A stretch of 64,000 nt of DNA from Pseudomonas protegens (GTDB lineage: Bacteria > Pseudomonadota > Gammaproteobacteria > Pseudomonadales > Pseudomonadaceae): assembly GCF_013407925.2 (NCBI RefSeq), contig NZ_CP060201.1, positions 6,433,001 to 6,497,000 on the forward strand. The letters are read 5' to 3'. The translations under genes and the position numbers were made by a program. The notes under the pieces were generated by a model. The model saw nothing but the letters and a program-made list of their open reading frames with translations. It was not told the origin of the DNA and ran no database searches. Shown here in pieces: positions 25,427 through 35,125 of the stretch. How positions within the stretch are numbered: the stretch's first letter is position 1; every line of letters begins with the position of its first letter.

Positions 25427-26929
25427 CTACAGCCAGTAGCTCACCGCGTACCAGCCCAGCAGGCCCATGACCAGGGTGTAGGGCAGGGCCATCCACACCA
25501 TGCGGCCGTAGGACAGGCGCACCAGCGGCGCAATCGCCGACGTCAGCAGGAACAGGAACGCCGCCTGGCCGTTGGGCGTGGCCACGCTGGGCAGATTGGT
25601 CCCGGTGTTGATGGCGATCGCCAGGGTCTCGAAGTGTTCGCGGCTCATCTGTCCGGCGACGAAGGCCCGTTTCACCTCGGTGATGTAGATGGTGGCGACG
25701 AACACGTTGTCACTGATGGCCGACAGCAGGCCGTTGGCAATGAACAGCATGCCCGGTTGCTGCTCCGCCGGCAGCGCCAGCACCCACTGGATCAGCGGCA
25801 CGAACAGCTGCTGCTGGTGAATCACCGCCACCACGGCAAAGAACACCACCAGCAGGGCGGTAAAGGGCATGGCGTCCTTGAAGGCGTTGCCCAGCCGGTG
25901 CTCATCGGTAATCCCGGTGAAGGCGGTGATCAGCACGATCACCAGCAGCCCGATCAGGCCGACTTCGGCCACATGCAGGGCCAGGCCGACAATCAGGATC
26001 AAGGCCGCGAGCCCCTGCACCAGCAGCGCCGCGCGCTGGCGCGAGGTGCGCTGGGCATCGTCCTCGGCGGCGTAGTTGGCCAGCACCCGGCGCACGTTGT
26101 CCGGCAGCAGGGTGCCGTAGCCGAACCAGCGCAGTTTCTCCAGCAGCACGCAGGTCACCAGGCCGGCGGCCAGTACCGGCATCGACACCGGCGCCACCTG
26201 GCTGAAGAACTCGGCGAAGTGCCAGCCCATTTCATGGCCGATCAACAGGTTCTGCGGTTCACCCACCAGGGTGCAGACGCCGCCCAGGGCCGTGCCCACG
26301 GCGCCGTGCATCAGCAGGCTGCGCAAAAAGGCCCGGAACTGCTGCAGGTCGTCGTGATGCAGGGTCGGCAGATGCTGGTCATCGGCAAAGGCGCTGTCCT
26401 GGCGCGGGTCGTTGCCGGAAGCCACCCGGTGATACACCGAGTAGAAGCCCACGGCGGCGCTGATGATCACCGCGGTGACGGTCAGGGCGTCGAGAAAGGC
26501 CGAGAGAAAGGCCGACAGAAAGCAGAACAGCAAGCCCAGCAGCGCCTTGGAACGCACCCCCAGCAGCAGCCGGGAGAACAGGAACAGCAGCAACTCCTTC
26601 ATGAAATAGATGCCGGCCACCATGAACATCAGCAGCAGGATCACCGGAAAGTTGTGCACCAGTTCGTCATACAGGGCCTGGGGCGTGGCCATGCCCAGCA
26701 GCAGCGCCTCCACCAGCAACAGGCCCCCGGGCATCAGCGGGTAGCATTTGAGGGCCATGGCCAGGGTGAAGATGAACTCGATCACCAGGCACCAGCCGGC
26801 CGCCGCCGGGCTGACCCAGAAGTACAGCAGGGGATTGAGCAGCAGGAAGGCGAGGATGCTGGCCTTGTACCAACGTGGGGACTGGCCGAGAAAATTGTGC
26901 GCAAACGCCTGGGCCATTGAGCCGGACAT
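25427..26929 (-). CDS. nhaB: Na+/H+ antiporter NhaB
   Basis: This inner-membrane sodium/proton antiporter exports Na+ and helps keep cytoplasmic pH and salt balance. The 500-residue length is that of the NhaB family. It begins [20 protein letters not shown] and shows about twelve hydrophobic segments with the conserved stretches [34 protein letters not shown], and [13 protein letters not shown] followed by [19 protein letters not shown]. An AAGGAG site precedes the ATG at 26929. It is a single gene flanked by a convergent operon on one side and a REPIN on the other. Confidence 0.95.
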   Translation of the reverse strand: MSGSMAQAFAHNFLGQSPRWYKASILAFLLLNPLLYFWVSPAAAGWCLVIEFIFTLAMALKCYPLMPGGLLLVEALLLGMATPQALYDELVHNFPVILLLMFMVAGIYFMKELLLFLFSRLLLGVRSKALLGLLFCFLSAFLSAFLDALTVTAVIISAAVGFYSVYHRVASGNDPRQDSAFADDQHLPTLHHDDLQQFRAFLRSLLMHGAVGTALGGVCTLVGEPQNLLIGHEMGWHFAEFFSQVAPVSMPVLAAGLVTCVLLEKLRWFGYGTLLPDNVRRVLANYAAEDDAQRTSRQRAALLVQGLAALILIVGLALHVAEVGLIGLLVIVLITAFTGITDEHRLGNAFKDAMPFTALLVVFFAVVAVIHQQQLFVPLIQWVLALPAEQQPGMLFIANGLLSAISDNVFVATIYITEVKRAFVAGQMSREHFETLAIAINTGTNLPSVATPNGQAAFLFLLTSAIAPLVRLSYGRMVWMALPYTLVMGLLGWYAVSYWL

Positions 26930-27051
26930 GGGCTGCTCCTTGTGTTGAGAAGCGCGCAACTTGCCGCATGGCGAATTGAGAATCAAGAATTGATGAAATC
27001 TTTTGCCACAATCTGCCCGACCCAAGCCTCCGCAAAGGCGCCGGCACCTCT

Positions 27052-27133
27052 CGTAGGAGCCAGCTCGCTGGCGAAGGCGTTCCCAAGTCCGACTGCGTCG
27101 CGGGTGCCATTCGCCGGCAAGCCGGCGCCTGCG
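27052..27133. repeat. REPIN of the GTAGGAGCCGGCTTGCCGGCGAA family
   Basis: CGTAGGAGCCAGCTCGCTGG at the left is matched in inverse at the right by TTCGCCGGCAAGCCGGCGCC, with about 35 bp between. It occupies the gap between the nhaB and paaZ genes and ends one base before the paaZ stop codon. Confidence 0.75.
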
Positions 27134-27134
27134 G

Positions 27135-29189
27135 TCAGTGTGTGCGCTTGGCGACCAGGGTCAGGATGTCGTAGCTGGCCACCAGTTCACCCAGCTGGTT
27201 GGTCACCTCCACGTCCCAGGCCACCACCCCTTGCGGCGTGCCCTGGGGGCTCTGTTTGCCCTGGTCGATCTTGCGCTTGCAGGTCAGGCGCGCCTGCAGG
27301 GTGTCGCCAATGCCCACCGGGCTGATGAAGCGCAGGGTGTCCAGGCCGTAGTTGGCCAGGACCGGCCCCGGGCCCGGGGAGACGAACAGGCCGGCCGCCG
27401 CCGAGAGCACGAAGTAGCCGTGGGCAATGCGCTTGCCGAACTGCGATTCCTTGGCGGCGATCTCGTCGAAGTGCATATAGAAGTGGTCCCCCGACAGGCA
27501 GCCGAAGTTCACCAGGTCGGCCTCGGTCACAGTGCGCCGGTGGGTCAGCAGGGATTCGCCGATGCGCAGGTCCTGGAAGTGCCGGCGGAACGGGTGAACC
27601 TCGGTTTCGATGACCTTGGCGCCACGCACGTGTTCACCGGTCACTGCCGCCAGCATGCTGGGCGAACCCTGCACCGCGGCCCGCTGCAGGTAGTGCTTGA
27701 CCGCCCGCAGGCCACCCAGCTCTTCACCGCCACCGGCGCGACCCGGGCCGCCGTGCTTGAGTTGCGGCAGGGGCGAGCCGTGGCCGGTGGATTCGCCGGC
27801 GCACTCGCGGTCCAGGACCAGCAGGCGGCCGTGCCAGCTGGCGGCCCGGGGAATGACCTGGGCGGCGATGCCCGGGTCCTTGGTCACCAGGCTGGCCACC
27901 AGGCTGCCCTTGCCACGGGCGGCCAGCTCCAGGGCCTGATCCAGATCGTCGTAGGCCATCAGGCTGCTGACCGGACCAAAGGCCTCGATATCGTGGGCGC
28001 CGCCCTGGGCCAGGGGATCACGGCACAGCAGCAGGGTCGGGGCGAAGAACGCGCCCTGGCTGACGTTGTCGCCCCGGGGCTCGAAGCCGTCCCGGGCGCC
28101 GAACAGCAGGTCGCTGCTGTGCAGCAGGCTGTCCAGGCGCTCGGCCACATCGCGCTGTTGCGCGTGGGAGGCCAGGGCGCCCATGCGCACGCCTTCCACC
28201 GAGGGATCGCCGACCACCACCTTCGCCAGGCGCTCGCGCAAGCTTGTGGTCACCGCGTCCAGCTGTCTGGCCGGAACGATGGCGCGGCGGATGGCGGTGC
28301 ATTTCTGTCCGGCCTTGACCGTCATTTCCCGCACCACTTCCTTGATGAACAGCTCGAATTCCGGGTCGTCCGGGGTCACGTCCGGGGCCAGGATCGCGCA
28401 GTTCAGCGAGTCGGCCTCGGCGTTGAAGGGCACCGAGTGGCGGATCAGGTTGGGGTTGGCCCGCAGCGTGGCGGCGGTGGCCGCCGAGCCGGTGAAGGTC
28501 ACCAGGTCCTGGCCTTGCAGGCGATCCAGCAGGTCGCCGGTGCCGCCGATCACCAGTTGCAGGCTGCCTTCGGGCAACAGGCCGGATTCATGCATCAGGC
28601 GTACCGCGGCCTCGGTCAGGTAGCTGGTGGCGCTGGCCGGTTTGACGATGCAGGGCATGCCGGCGAGAAAGCACGGGGCGAACTTTTCCAGCATCCCCCA
28701 GATGGGAAAGTTGAAGGCGTTGATGTGCACCGCCACGCCGCCCCGGGGCACCAGGATATGGGTGCCGGCAAAGCTGCCGAGCTTGCTCAGGGATTGCGCC
28801 GGGCCTTCGTGCAGCAGGTTGCCCGAGGGCAGCTCGCGGGCGCCAAGCCCGGCGTAGCTGAACAGGGTGCTGTTGCCGCCCTCTATGTCGATCCAGCTGT
28901 CGGCCCGGGTCGCGCCGCTGTGGTGGGACAGGGCGTACAGCTGTTCCTTGCGTTCGCCAAGGTACAGCGCCAGGGCCTTGAGGCGCCGGGCGCGCTCCTG
29001 GAAATCCAGGGCCAGCAGGGCCCGCGCACCGTTCACGCGCCCATGTTGCAGGGCCTCGGCAAAGTCCAGGGGCTCTTCATGGGTGCGCGCCACTTCATGG
29101 CCGTCGATGGCGCTGCGCAAGGCCTGGGCCGGGTGCTGGCCGATCCAGCGGCCGCCGATAAAGCTTTGCAGGGTAGAAGACTGTGGCAT
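27135..29189 (-). CDS. paaZ: PaaZ: bifunctional oxepin-CoA hydrolase / aldehyde dehydrogenase
   Basis: It opens the oxepin-CoA ring hydrolytically with its hydratase domain and oxidises the resulting aldehyde with NADP to 3-oxo-5,6-dehydrosuberyl-CoA. The 684-residue protein has an N-terminal aldehyde dehydrogenase domain (residues 1 to about 520) with [11 protein letters not shown] holding the general-base Glu and [10 protein letters not shown] holding the nucleophile Cys. A C-terminal MaoC/R-hydratase domain (about 540-684) contains [13 protein letters not shown] with the Asp/His pair. Both active sites are intact, so this is a full ring-opening enzyme. It lies 63 bp after the permease gene and is probably transcribed with the paaA unit. 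Confidence 0.96.
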   Translation of the reverse strand: MPQSSTLQSFIGGRWIGQHPAQALRSAIDGHEVARTHEEPLDFAEALQHGRVNGARALLALDFQERARRLKALALYLGERKEQLYALSHHSGATRADSWIDIEGGNSTLFSYAGLGARELPSGNLLHEGPAQSLSKLGSFAGTHILVPRGGVAVHINAFNFPIWGMLEKFAPCFLAGMPCIVKPASATSYLTEAAVRLMHESGLLPEGSLQLVIGGTGDLLDRLQGQDLVTFTGSAATAATLRANPNLIRHSVPFNAEADSLNCAILAPDVTPDDPEFELFIKEVVREMTVKAGQKCTAIRRAIVPARQLDAVTTSLRERLAKVVVGDPSVEGVRMGALASHAQQRDVAERLDSLLHSSDLLFGARDGFEPRGDNVSQGAFFAPTLLLCRDPLAQGGAHDIEAFGPVSSLMAYDDLDQALELAARGKGSLVASLVTKDPGIAAQVIPRAASWHGRLLVLDRECAGESTGHGSPLPQLKHGGPGRAGGGEELGGLRAVKHYLQRAAVQGSPSMLAAVTGEHVRGAKVIETEVHPFRRHFQDLRIGESLLTHRRTVTEADLVNFGCLSGDHFYMHFDEIAAKESQFGKRIAHGYFVLSAAAGLFVSPGPGPVLANYGLDTLRFISPVGIGDTLQARLTCKRKIDQGKQSPQGTPQGVVAWDVEVTNQLGELVASYDILTLVAKRTH

Positions 29190-29252
29190 GGGAGAAAGGC
29201 TCCGAAGGGTCAATTGAGGGCCGGCGCACCGTACCGGGCGCCGGAAGGCGAC

Positions 29253-30899
29253 TCAGTGATGGCTGGCGCCGCCAGCGCCGATGCCGGTCATGGAACGGAT
29301 GAACTGCGCCAGGTAGCGGCCGCGCTCAAGGGCGGCCCGGGGCGAGCGGTCGCTGACGGACAAGGCCCAGGCGGTGAAGAACGCCAGGCTCATGGAGAAC
29401 AGCGCCGGGTTGGCGTAGGGAAACAGCGCCTGCGGGTGGTGCAGCACATTGACCCAGACCGCCGGGCTGAGGATCAGCAGGACAATCGCCGAAATCAGCC
29501 CGGCCAGGCTGCCGCCCACCGCGCCCCGGGTGGTCAGGCCTTTCCAGAACATGGAAAGAAACAGCACCGGGAAATTCACCGACGCGGCAATCGCCAGTAC
29601 CAGTCCCGAGAGAAAGGCGATGTTCTGCGACTCGAACAACAGCCCCAGCAGCACCGCCAGGACGCCGATGCACAGGGTGGCGATCTTCGAGACGCGCATT
29701 TCCTGCTGGGTGCTGGCCTGACCTTGGCGCATCACGCAGGCATACAGGTCGTGGGACACCGCCGAGGCACCGGACAGCGCCAGCCCGGCGACCACCGCGA
29801 GGATGGTGGCGAAGGCCACGGCCGAGATGAACCCCAGGAACAGGTTGCCGCCCACCGCCTGGGCCAGGTGCACCGCGATCATGTTGGCGCCGCCGATGAT
29901 GGCGCCGCTGGCGTCGCGATACTCAGGCTCGCTGCCGACCATGACGATCGCGCCGAAGCCGACAATGATCAGCAGCAGATAGAAGTAGCCGATGAACCCG
30001 GTGGCATAGAGCACGCTCTTGCGCGCTTCCCGGGCGTCGCTGACGGTAAAGAAACGCATGAGGATATGCGGCAGCCCGGCGGTGCCGAACATCATCCCCA
30101 GGCCCAGGGAAATGGCGTCGATGGGGTTTGACAGCAGCCCGCCGGGGGCCATGATCGCGCTGCCTTTGGCGTGTACCTGGCTGGCTCGGGCGAACAGCGC
30201 CTCGGTGCTGAAACCGAAGTGCTTGAGCACCATGAAGGCCATGAAGCTGGTGCCCGAGAGCAGCATCACCGCCTTGATGATCTGCACCCAGGTGGTGGCC
30301 AGCATGCCGCCGAAGGTCACGTAGCAGACCATCAGCAGGCCCACCAGCATCACCGCGTGGAGGTAGCTGAGGCCGAACAGCAGTTCGATCAGCTTGCCGG
30401 CGCCGACCATCTGCGCCACCAGGTACATCAGGGCCACGGTCAGGGTGCCGAAGGCCGAGGTCAGGCGCACCGGGGTCTGGGCCAGACGATAGGACACCAC
30501 GTCGGCGAAGGTGTAGGTGCCCAGGTTGCGCAGGCGCTCGGCGATCAGAAACAGGATGATCGGCCAGCCGGCCAGAACCCCCAGGGCATACAGCAGGCCG
30601 TCGTAGCCATTGAGGAACATCATCGCCGAGATGCCGAGGAAGGACGCGGCGGAGATCATGTCGCCGGCAATCGCCAGGCCGTTCTGCAGGCCGCTCATGC
30701 CGCCGCCGGCGGTGTAGAAGTCCTTGGCCGAGCGGGTGCGCAGGGCGGCCCAGCGGGTGATCCCCAGGGTCAGCAGGACGAACGCCAGGAACATGCCGAT
30801 GGCGTTCCAGTTCAGCGGGCGGGCGCTGTCGTCGGCGGCCAGGGCCAGGTCCCAGGCCAGCAGGCCGGGCAGCAGGAAGGCTCCTGCGAGGCGCTTCAT
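29253..30899 (-). CDS. paaL: Sodium:solute symporter (PaaL/ActP-like), probable phenylacetate permease
   Basis: This inner-membrane Na+/substrate symporter of the SSS family has 548 residues and a cleavable N-terminal signal-like segment as in ActP. Core motifs include ARTSA-like [54 protein letters not shown] helix with [14 protein letters not shown], and [23 protein letters not shown]. ActP-type carriers take up acetate and short acids. Within a paa cluster, next to a DUF485 partner, phenylacetate is the likely substrate, hence the symbol paaL; this is inferred from context. It overlaps the DUF485 gene by 4 bp. Confidence 0.88.
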   Translation of the reverse strand: MKRLAGAFLLPGLLAWDLALAADDSARPLNWNAIGMFLAFVLLTLGITRWAALRTRSAKDFYTAGGGMSGLQNGLAIAGDMISAASFLGISAMMFLNGYDGLLYALGVLAGWPIILFLIAERLRNLGTYTFADVVSYRLAQTPVRLTSAFGTLTVALMYLVAQMVGAGKLIELLFGLSYLHAVMLVGLLMVCYVTFGGMLATTWVQIIKAVMLLSGTSFMAFMVLKHFGFSTEALFARASQVHAKGSAIMAPGGLLSNPIDAISLGLGMMFGTAGLPHILMRFFTVSDAREARKSVLYATGFIGYFYLLLIIVGFGAIVMVGSEPEYRDASGAIIGGANMIAVHLAQAVGGNLFLGFISAVAFATILAVVAGLALSGASAVSHDLYACVMRQGQASTQQEMRVSKIATLCIGVLAVLLGLLFESQNIAFLSGLVLAIAASVNFPVLFLSMFWKGLTTRGAVGGSLAGLISAIVLLILSPAVWVNVLHHPQALFPYANPALFSMSLAFFTAWALSVSDRSPRAALERGRYLAQFIRSMTGIGAGGASHH

Positions 30900-31204
30900 G
30901 ACCGGCACTCGCGCTTGAGTTTGTCGTTCAGCGGGTCCAGCAGCCGGTTGCTCCGATAGACATAGAAACCGGTCAGGGCAAAGGCCAGGACGATCATTGC
31001 CACCCCCACCGGCATGCCAACGCTGGTGGCCCCGCCGGACAGCGAGCGGCCCAGCAGACCGGGATGGAACGCCACCAGCAACACGAAGCCGTAGTAGGCC
31101 AGCAGCATGACCAGGGTCAGGGACCAGTAGAGTCGCTGCTTGCGCCGGACCAGCTGGATAAAGTCCGGGTGGCGGGTGATGCGGTCTATTTCTTGCGGGC
31201 TCAT
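30896..31204 (-). CDS. DUF485 membrane protein, symporter partner
   Basis: This 102-residue protein with two TM helices (about residues 25-46 and 60-82) belongs to the DUF485/YjcH family, which is nearly always encoded just before an ActP-type symporter. It begins [20 protein letters not shown], the conserved helix of the family, and has [20 protein letters not shown] in TM1. Its role is unknown but is presumed to be assembly or regulation of the carrier. The 4-bp ATGA overlap with the symporter gene supports translational coupling. It follows paaE by 50 bp on the same strand. Confidence 0.9.
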   Translation of the reverse strand: MSPQEIDRITRHPDFIQLVRRKQRLYWSLTLVMLLAYYGFVLLVAFHPGLLGRSLSGGATSVGMPVGVAMIVLAFALTGFYVYRSNRLLDPLNDKLKRECRS

Positions 31205-31254
31205 GAGCGCTTCTCTCTTGTTGTTGTTTTGGGGCACGCGTGCGGCGGGTCTGC

Positions 31255-32331
31255 TCAGGGCTGGTCGAAGTCCAGGACCACCTTGTCGCTGAGGGGGAAG
31301 GACTGGCAGGACAGCACATAGCCGGCCGCCACTTCGTAGTCTTCCAGGGCGTGGTTGCTGTCCATTTCCACCTCGCCTTCGATGACCTTGCACTTGCAGG
31401 TGGAGCAGACCCCGGCCTTGCACGAATACGGCAGCTCGGCGCCCTGGGCGTTGCCGGCATCCAGCAGGCTCAGGCTGTTGCGCGGCAGGTCGAAGGCCAG
31501 GGCCCGGCCATCGCTGATCACGGTGATCTGGCTGACCTGCGGGTCCTGGACGCGGGCGGCTTCCCGGGCCTGGCGCTTCTGGCTGTCACCGGCGGCGTGG
31601 AACAGTTCGAAGTGGATGCGCTCGGCGCCCATGCCGGCGGCCTTGAGGCTGTCGCGCACGGTTTCGGTCATGGCCTGGGGGCCGCAGATGAAGGCCGCGT
31701 CCAGTTTCTGGACGTCGAGCCAGCGGGAAAACAGTTGCTGGCATTTGTCCTGGGTGATGCGGCCGTTATAGAGGTCGATGTCCTGCTGTTCGCGGCTGAA
31801 CACGAACACCAGGTTCAGGCGCTGCAGATAACGGTTCTTCAGGTCTTCCAGCTGTTCGCGAAACAGCGCCGAGGCGCTGGAACGGTTGCCGTAGAGCAGG
31901 GTGAAACGGCTCAAAGGCTCGCCTTCCAGGGTGCTCTTGATGATCGACAGGATCGGCGTGATGCCGCTGCCCGCCGCCACCGCCAGGTAGTGGCCGCGCC
32001 GGCTCGGCTCCAGCTCGACATGGAAGCGGCCGGCCGGAGGCATGACTTCCAGCGACTGCCCGGGCTTGAGCTGTTCGTTGGCAAACGCGGAAAAACGCCC
32101 GCCGACGACGCGCTTCACCGCGATGCGCAGTTCGCCGTCATTGACGCCGCTGCAGATCGAATAGGAGCGCCGTACTTCCTCGCCTTCAAGCTCGGCGCGC
32201 AGCACCAGATGCTGGCCCTGGGTGAAGTGGAACTGCGCTTGCAGGTGCTGGGGAATGTCGAAGGCGATGGACACCGCGTCGCGGGTTTCGCTGCGAACGT
32301 CCTTGATGGTCAAGCGGTGGAACTGGCTCAT
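31255..32331 (-). CDS. paaE: PaaE: phenylacetyl-CoA epoxidase reductase
   Basis: PaaE is the electron-transfer subunit of ring 1,2-phenylacetyl-CoA epoxidase and passes electrons from NADPH to the PaaA diiron site. The 358-residue protein has an FAD domain ([20 protein letters not shown]), an NAD(P) domain ([26 protein letters not shown]), and a C-terminal plant-type [2Fe-2S] ferredoxin domain with the four cysteines in [15 protein letters not shown] and LSCQS. The order FAD, NADP, 2Fe-2S is that of the family. Start ATG 32331 gives the standard [13 protein letters not shown]. It lies 28 bp after paaD in the paaABCDE unit. Confidence 0.97.
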   Translation of the reverse strand: MSQFHRLTIKDVRSETRDAVSIAFDIPQHLQAQFHFTQGQHLVLRAELEGEEVRRSYSICSGVNDGELRIAVKRVVGGRFSAFANEQLKPGQSLEVMPPAGRFHVELEPSRRGHYLAVAAGSGITPILSIIKSTLEGEPLSRFTLLYGNRSSASALFREQLEDLKNRYLQRLNLVFVFSREQQDIDLYNGRITQDKCQQLFSRWLDVQKLDAAFICGPQAMTETVRDSLKAAGMGAERIHFELFHAAGDSQKRQAREAARVQDPQVSQITVISDGRALAFDLPRNSLSLLDAGNAQGAELPYSCKAGVCSTCKCKVIEGEVEMDSNHALEDYEVAAGYVLSCQSFPLSDKVVLDFDQP

Positions 32332-32359
32332 GCTGATTCTCCTCTGAGGCGCGGGCGGC

Positions 32360-32890
32360 TCAGATGCACTTGAAATAGTCGAAGGGTTCCAGGCAGTCAC
32401 GGCAGCGGTACAGGGCCTTGCAGGCGGTGGAGCCGAATTCGCTGAGGCGTTCGCTGTGGGCGCTGCCGCATTGCGGGCAGAGCACCTGGGGCGCGTCCCC
32501 CAGCAGGCTGCGCTTGCTGCTGCCCGAGGGCGGCGCGATGCCGTAGGCCCGCAGGCGCTGGCGACCGCGTTCGGTGATCCAGTCGGTGGTCCAGGCCGGG
32601 GTCAGTTGGCGCATCAGGCGTGGTGCCTTGAAGCCGGCCTGTTCCAGGGCCTGGCGAATGTCGTTTTCGATCACCTCGGTGGCCGGGCAGCCGGAGTAGG
32701 TGGGGGTGAGCGCCACCTGCAGATGGCCGGCCTGCCAGTCCAGGTCGCGGACGATGCCCAGGTCGAGCACGCTGACCACCGGCACCTCCGGGTCCATGAC
32801 CTGATCCAGGGTGCTCCAGGCCAGGTCCAGGTCGCCCTGTTGCAGGCCCCTTGCGCCCTGGTCGCTGCCGATCAGTTCACCAGACCGCAT
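32360..32890 (-). CDS. paaD: PaaD: epoxidase maturation protein (MIP18/SufT-like)
   Basis: PaaD is required for activity of the phenylacetyl-CoA epoxidase, probably in iron-sulfur maturation. The 176-residue protein has a DUF59/MIP18-like domain (MDPEVPVVSVLDLGIVRDL; TPTYSGCPATEVIENDI) at about residues 30-110. A C-terminal zinc-ribbon-like segment carries CPQCGSAHSERLSEFGSTAC and CRDCLEPF, that is, cysteines in two CxxC pairs and a single. The ATG at 32890 overlaps the end of paaC by 14 bp and gives the usual family length. Confidence 0.95.
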   Translation of the reverse strand: MRSGELIGSDQGARGLQQGDLDLAWSTLDQVMDPEVPVVSVLDLGIVRDLDWQAGHLQVALTPTYSGCPATEVIENDIRQALEQAGFKAPRLMRQLTPAWTTDWITERGRQRLRAYGIAPPSGSSKRSLLGDAPQVLCPQCGSAHSERLSEFGSTACKALYRCRDCLEPFDYFKCI

Positions 32891-33638
32891 CGGGGTAGGC
32901 CCTCGGCAGGAATTGCATCTCGGCCAGCAGCGGGCCCAGGTGTTCGGTGTGCAGGCCCCGGCGTGCATCCAGATAGAAATGGCTCGGTGCCTCGGGCACG
33001 GGCAGGGTGGCCCGGGCGAAGAGGCTCTCGACCTTGGCGCGCCAGGCCTCGGCGACCTGGGCCGGATCGGCCCACAGGCCGGCCCGGTGCAGCTCGACTT
33101 CGGTGGCGTGGATATCGACCAGCTCGCCGGTGAAGCGCCACAGCCGCGGGAGCGCCTGCAGCATGCGCTGGTGGCTTTCCTCGGTGCCGTCTCCCAGGCG
33201 CTCGACCCATTCGCTGGAGCGCCGCAGGTGATAGGTGACTTCCTTGACGGCCTTGGCGGCGATCCCGGCCATCCGCGCGTCCGCCGACTGGCTCAGGCCC
33301 TTGAGGGTTTCCAGGTGCCAGGCGTCATAGAAGAACTGCTTGAGCAGGGTCACCGCGAAATCGCCATTGGGCTGCTCCACCAGCAGCAGGTTGCGGTAGG
33401 CACGCTCGTCCCGGCGGAACGCCAGGTGATCGGCGTCGCGCCCATCGGCCAGCAGTTCGGCGGCGTAGTCCAGCCAGTTGCGGGCCTGGCCCACCAGATC
33501 GAGGCCGACGTTCATCAGCGCCAGCTCTTCTTCCAGGGCCGGGGCCCGGCCGCACCACTCGCACAGGCGCTGGCCCTGGATCAGGGCGCTGTCGCCCAGG
33601 CGCAGCAGGGAGTTGATCAGATCGTTTGCAGGGTTCAT
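32877..33638 (-). CDS. paaC: PaaC: phenylacetyl-CoA epoxidase structural subunit
   Basis: PaaC is the catalytically inactive ferritin-like partner of PaaA, forming the stable PaaAC core of the epoxidase. The 253-residue protein matches family length (about 250). It is all-helical, with NVGLDLVGQARNWLDYAAEL, DAWHLETLKGLSQSAD, and KAVKEVTYHLRRSSEWVERL, where the residues that would bind iron in PaaA are partly retained. It starts at ATG 33638 (MNPANDLINSLLRLGDSAL), 8 bp after paaB, and its stop overlaps the start of paaD. Confidence 0.96.
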   Translation of the reverse strand: MNPANDLINSLLRLGDSALIQGQRLCEWCGRAPALEEELALMNVGLDLVGQARNWLDYAAELLADGRDADHLAFRRDERAYRNLLLVEQPNGDFAVTLLKQFFYDAWHLETLKGLSQSADARMAGIAAKAVKEVTYHLRRSSEWVERLGDGTEESHQRMLQALPRLWRFTGELVDIHATEVELHRAGLWADPAQVAEAWRAKVESLFARATLPVPEAPSHFYLDARRGLHTEHLGPLLAEMQFLPRAYPDAVW

Positions 33639-33646
33639 GGCCAGCC

Positions 33647-33928
33647 TCACATGTGTCCGACTTCGGGGGGCAGCTGGTAGAAGCTGGCGTGGCGATAGAC
33701 CTTGTCGTCGGCGGGATCGAATAGCGGGTCCTTGTCGTCCGGGGAGGAGGCGACGATCTGCGCCGAGGGTACGACCCACAGGCTCACGCCTTCGCTGCGC
33801 CGGGTATAGAGATCCCGGGCGTTGGTCATGGCCATGGCGTCGTCGGCGGCGTGCACGCTGCCGACATGCTTGTGATTGAGGCCGTGCTTGCTGCGCACGA
33901 AGACTTCGTAAAGGGTCCATTCAGACAT
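33647..33928 (-). CDS. paaB: PaaB: phenylacetyl-CoA epoxidase small subunit
   Basis: This 93-residue subunit bridges the PaaAC dimers of the epoxidase. It begins MSEWTLYEVFVRSKHGLNHK, with the conserved VRSKHGLNHKHVGS motif, then DAMAMTNARDLYTRRSEG and VVPSAQIVAS. Length and sequence fit the family well. It lies 30 bp after paaA and 8 bp before paaC, in the tightly packed epoxidase operon. Confidence 0.96.
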   Translation of the reverse strand: MSEWTLYEVFVRSKHGLNHKHVGSVHAADDAMAMTNARDLYTRRSEGVSLWVVPSAQIVASSPDDKDPLFDPADDKVYRHASFYQLPPEVGHM

Positions 33929-33958
33929 GGCATTGACTCCGGATCAGGCTGGGCGCGC

Positions 33959-34948
33959 TCAGGCGGCGTTCTTGTTGCTTTGCTTTTGTGCGTGGGCCAC
34001 GGCGGCGGCCCGCACCCAGGCGCCGTCGTCGATGGCCCGGCGGCGGGTTTCCAGGCGCTCCTGGTTGCATGGGCCGTTGCCCTTGAGCACCTCGTAGAAT
34101 TCCTGCCACTGGATTTCGCCGAAGTCGTAGTGGCCGCGCTCGGCGTTCCACTTCAGGTCCGGGTCGGGGCAGGTGCAGCCCAATAGCTCCAGCTGCGGGA
34201 TGGTCTGGTCGATGAAGCGCTGGCGCAGTTCGTCGTTGCTCTGTCGCTTGATCTTCCAGGCCATGGACTGGGCGCTGTTGGGGGAATGTTCGTCGCCGGG
34301 GCCGAACATCATCAGCGCCGGCCACCACAGGCGGTTGATGGCGTCCTGGACCATGTCCTTCTGCGCCTGGTTGCCCTCGCGCATCATGGTCAGGAGGATT
34401 TCGTAGCCCTGGCGCTGGTGGAAGCTCTCTTCCTTGCAGATGCGCACCATGGCCCGGGCGTAGGGGCCGTAGGAGGTGCGCTGCAGCACCACCTGGTTGA
34501 CGATGGCGGCGCCGTCCACCAGCCAGCCCACCGCGCCCATGTCGGCCCAGTTCAGGGTTGGGTAGTTGAAGATGCTCGAATACTTGGCGCGGCCACTGTG
34601 GAGCTTGGCGATTTCCTCGTCGCGGTCGGCGCCCAGGGTTTCCATGGCGCTGTACAGGTACAGGCCGTGGCCGGCCTCGTCCTGGATCTTGGCCATCAGT
34701 TGCAGCTTGCGCTTGAGGGTCGGGGCGCGGGTGACCCAGTTGCCTTCGGGCAGCATGCCGACGATTTCCGAGTGGGCGTGCTGGGAGATCTGCCGGATCA
34801 GCGTCTGGCGGTAGGCGTCGGGCATCCAGTTCTTGGCCTCGATCTTGATTTCGCCATCGATTTTTTCCTGGAAGGTGCGCTCCTGCTCGGACATTTCTGC
34901 CAGCGGCGTGATGCGCTTGACCCCCGTGTCTACCAGCTGTGCGTACAT
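33959..34948 (-). CDS. paaA: PaaA: phenylacetyl-CoA epoxidase catalytic diiron subunit
   Basis: PaaA carries the diiron centre that inserts one oxygen atom into phenylacetyl-CoA to give the 1,2-epoxide. The 329-residue protein contains two E-x-x-H style iron ligand helices, [19 protein letters not shown] and [16 protein letters not shown], plus the preceding carboxylates in the ferritin-like bundle. The ATG at 34948 is preceded by GGGAGA. It is first in its transcription unit: a near-consensus sigma-70 promoter with an embedded operator candidate lies about 40-70 bp upstream. Confidence 0.97.
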   Translation of the reverse strand: MYAQLVDTGVKRITPLAEMSEQERTFQEKIDGEIKIEAKNWMPDAYRQTLIRQISQHAHSEIVGMLPEGNWVTRAPTLKRKLQLMAKIQDEAGHGLYLYSAMETLGADRDEEIAKLHSGRAKYSSIFNYPTLNWADMGAVGWLVDGAAIVNQVVLQRTSYGPYARAMVRICKEESFHQRQGYEILLTMMREGNQAQKDMVQDAINRLWWPALMMFGPGDEHSPNSAQSMAWKIKRQSNDELRQRFIDQTIPQLELLGCTCPDPDLKWNAERGHYDFGEIQWQEFYEVLKGNGPCNQERLETRRRAIDDGAWVRAAAVAHAQKQSNKNAA

Positions 34949-34988
34949 GCAGTGTCTCCCGGGTTGAGGTGTGGGTGAGGCTGTGATG

Positions 34989-35017
34989 TTTATATGTGAT
35001 ACACAAATAAATATCAA
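34989..35017 (-). promoter_or_regulatory. Sigma-70 promoter of the paaABCDE unit
   Basis: On the minus strand TTGATA (35017-35012), exactly 17 bases, and TATAAA (34994-34989) form a promoter with five of six matches in each hexamer. The predicted transcript starts about 35 bases before the paaA ATG. The 17-base spacer contains the box TTTGTGTATCAC, so a bound repressor would block polymerase. Confidence 0.75.
34996..35007. promoter_or_regulatory. Candidate PaaX operator, promoter-embedded copy (paaA)
   Basis: GTGATACACAAA lies inside the paaA promoter spacer. The matching inverse TTTGTGTATCGC is at 35043-35054, 35 bp away, and a similar GCGATACATAAA lies in the predicted paaF promoter. PaaX is known to repress paa genes until phenylacetyl-CoA binds it. 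Its gene is in this cluster, so it is the natural candidate to bind here. Confidence 0.6.
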
Positions 35018-35042
35018 ACACAAAATAACGTGTCATGTTTTG

Positions 35043-35054
35043 TTTGTGTATCGC
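35043..35054. promoter_or_regulatory. Candidate PaaX operator, upstream copy (paaA)
   Basis: TTTGTGTATCGC is the inverse of the promoter-embedded box at 34996-35007 (GATACACAAA shared exactly). It lies upstream of the -35 hexamer. Two inverted sites 35 bp apart would allow cooperative binding or looping. Confidence 0.5.
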
Positions 35055-35079
35055 TTTTCCGGCCAGCCGGGCTTTCAGG

Positions 35080-35107
35080 CAAAAAAAAGCCCCGTGATCA
35101 CGGGGCT
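35080..35107 (-). terminator. Intrinsic terminator after paaK
   Basis: On the minus strand the perfect palindrome AGCCCCGTGATCACGGGGCT is followed by a run of eight T. It lies 19 bp after the paaK stop codon and ends the paaFGHIJK transcript before the paaA promoter, so the two halves of the cluster are separate units. Confidence 0.9.
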
Positions 35108-35125
35108 GTTGGCAACAAATGAATG

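Noticed and set aside
27138..30131. Plus-strand open frame of nearly 1000 codons opposite paaZ and the symporter gene
   Set aside because: It is a high-GC antisense shadow. Its composition is rich in Gln, Ala, Gly, His and Arg, it has no recognisable domain, and both genes on the other strand are complete and well matched to families.
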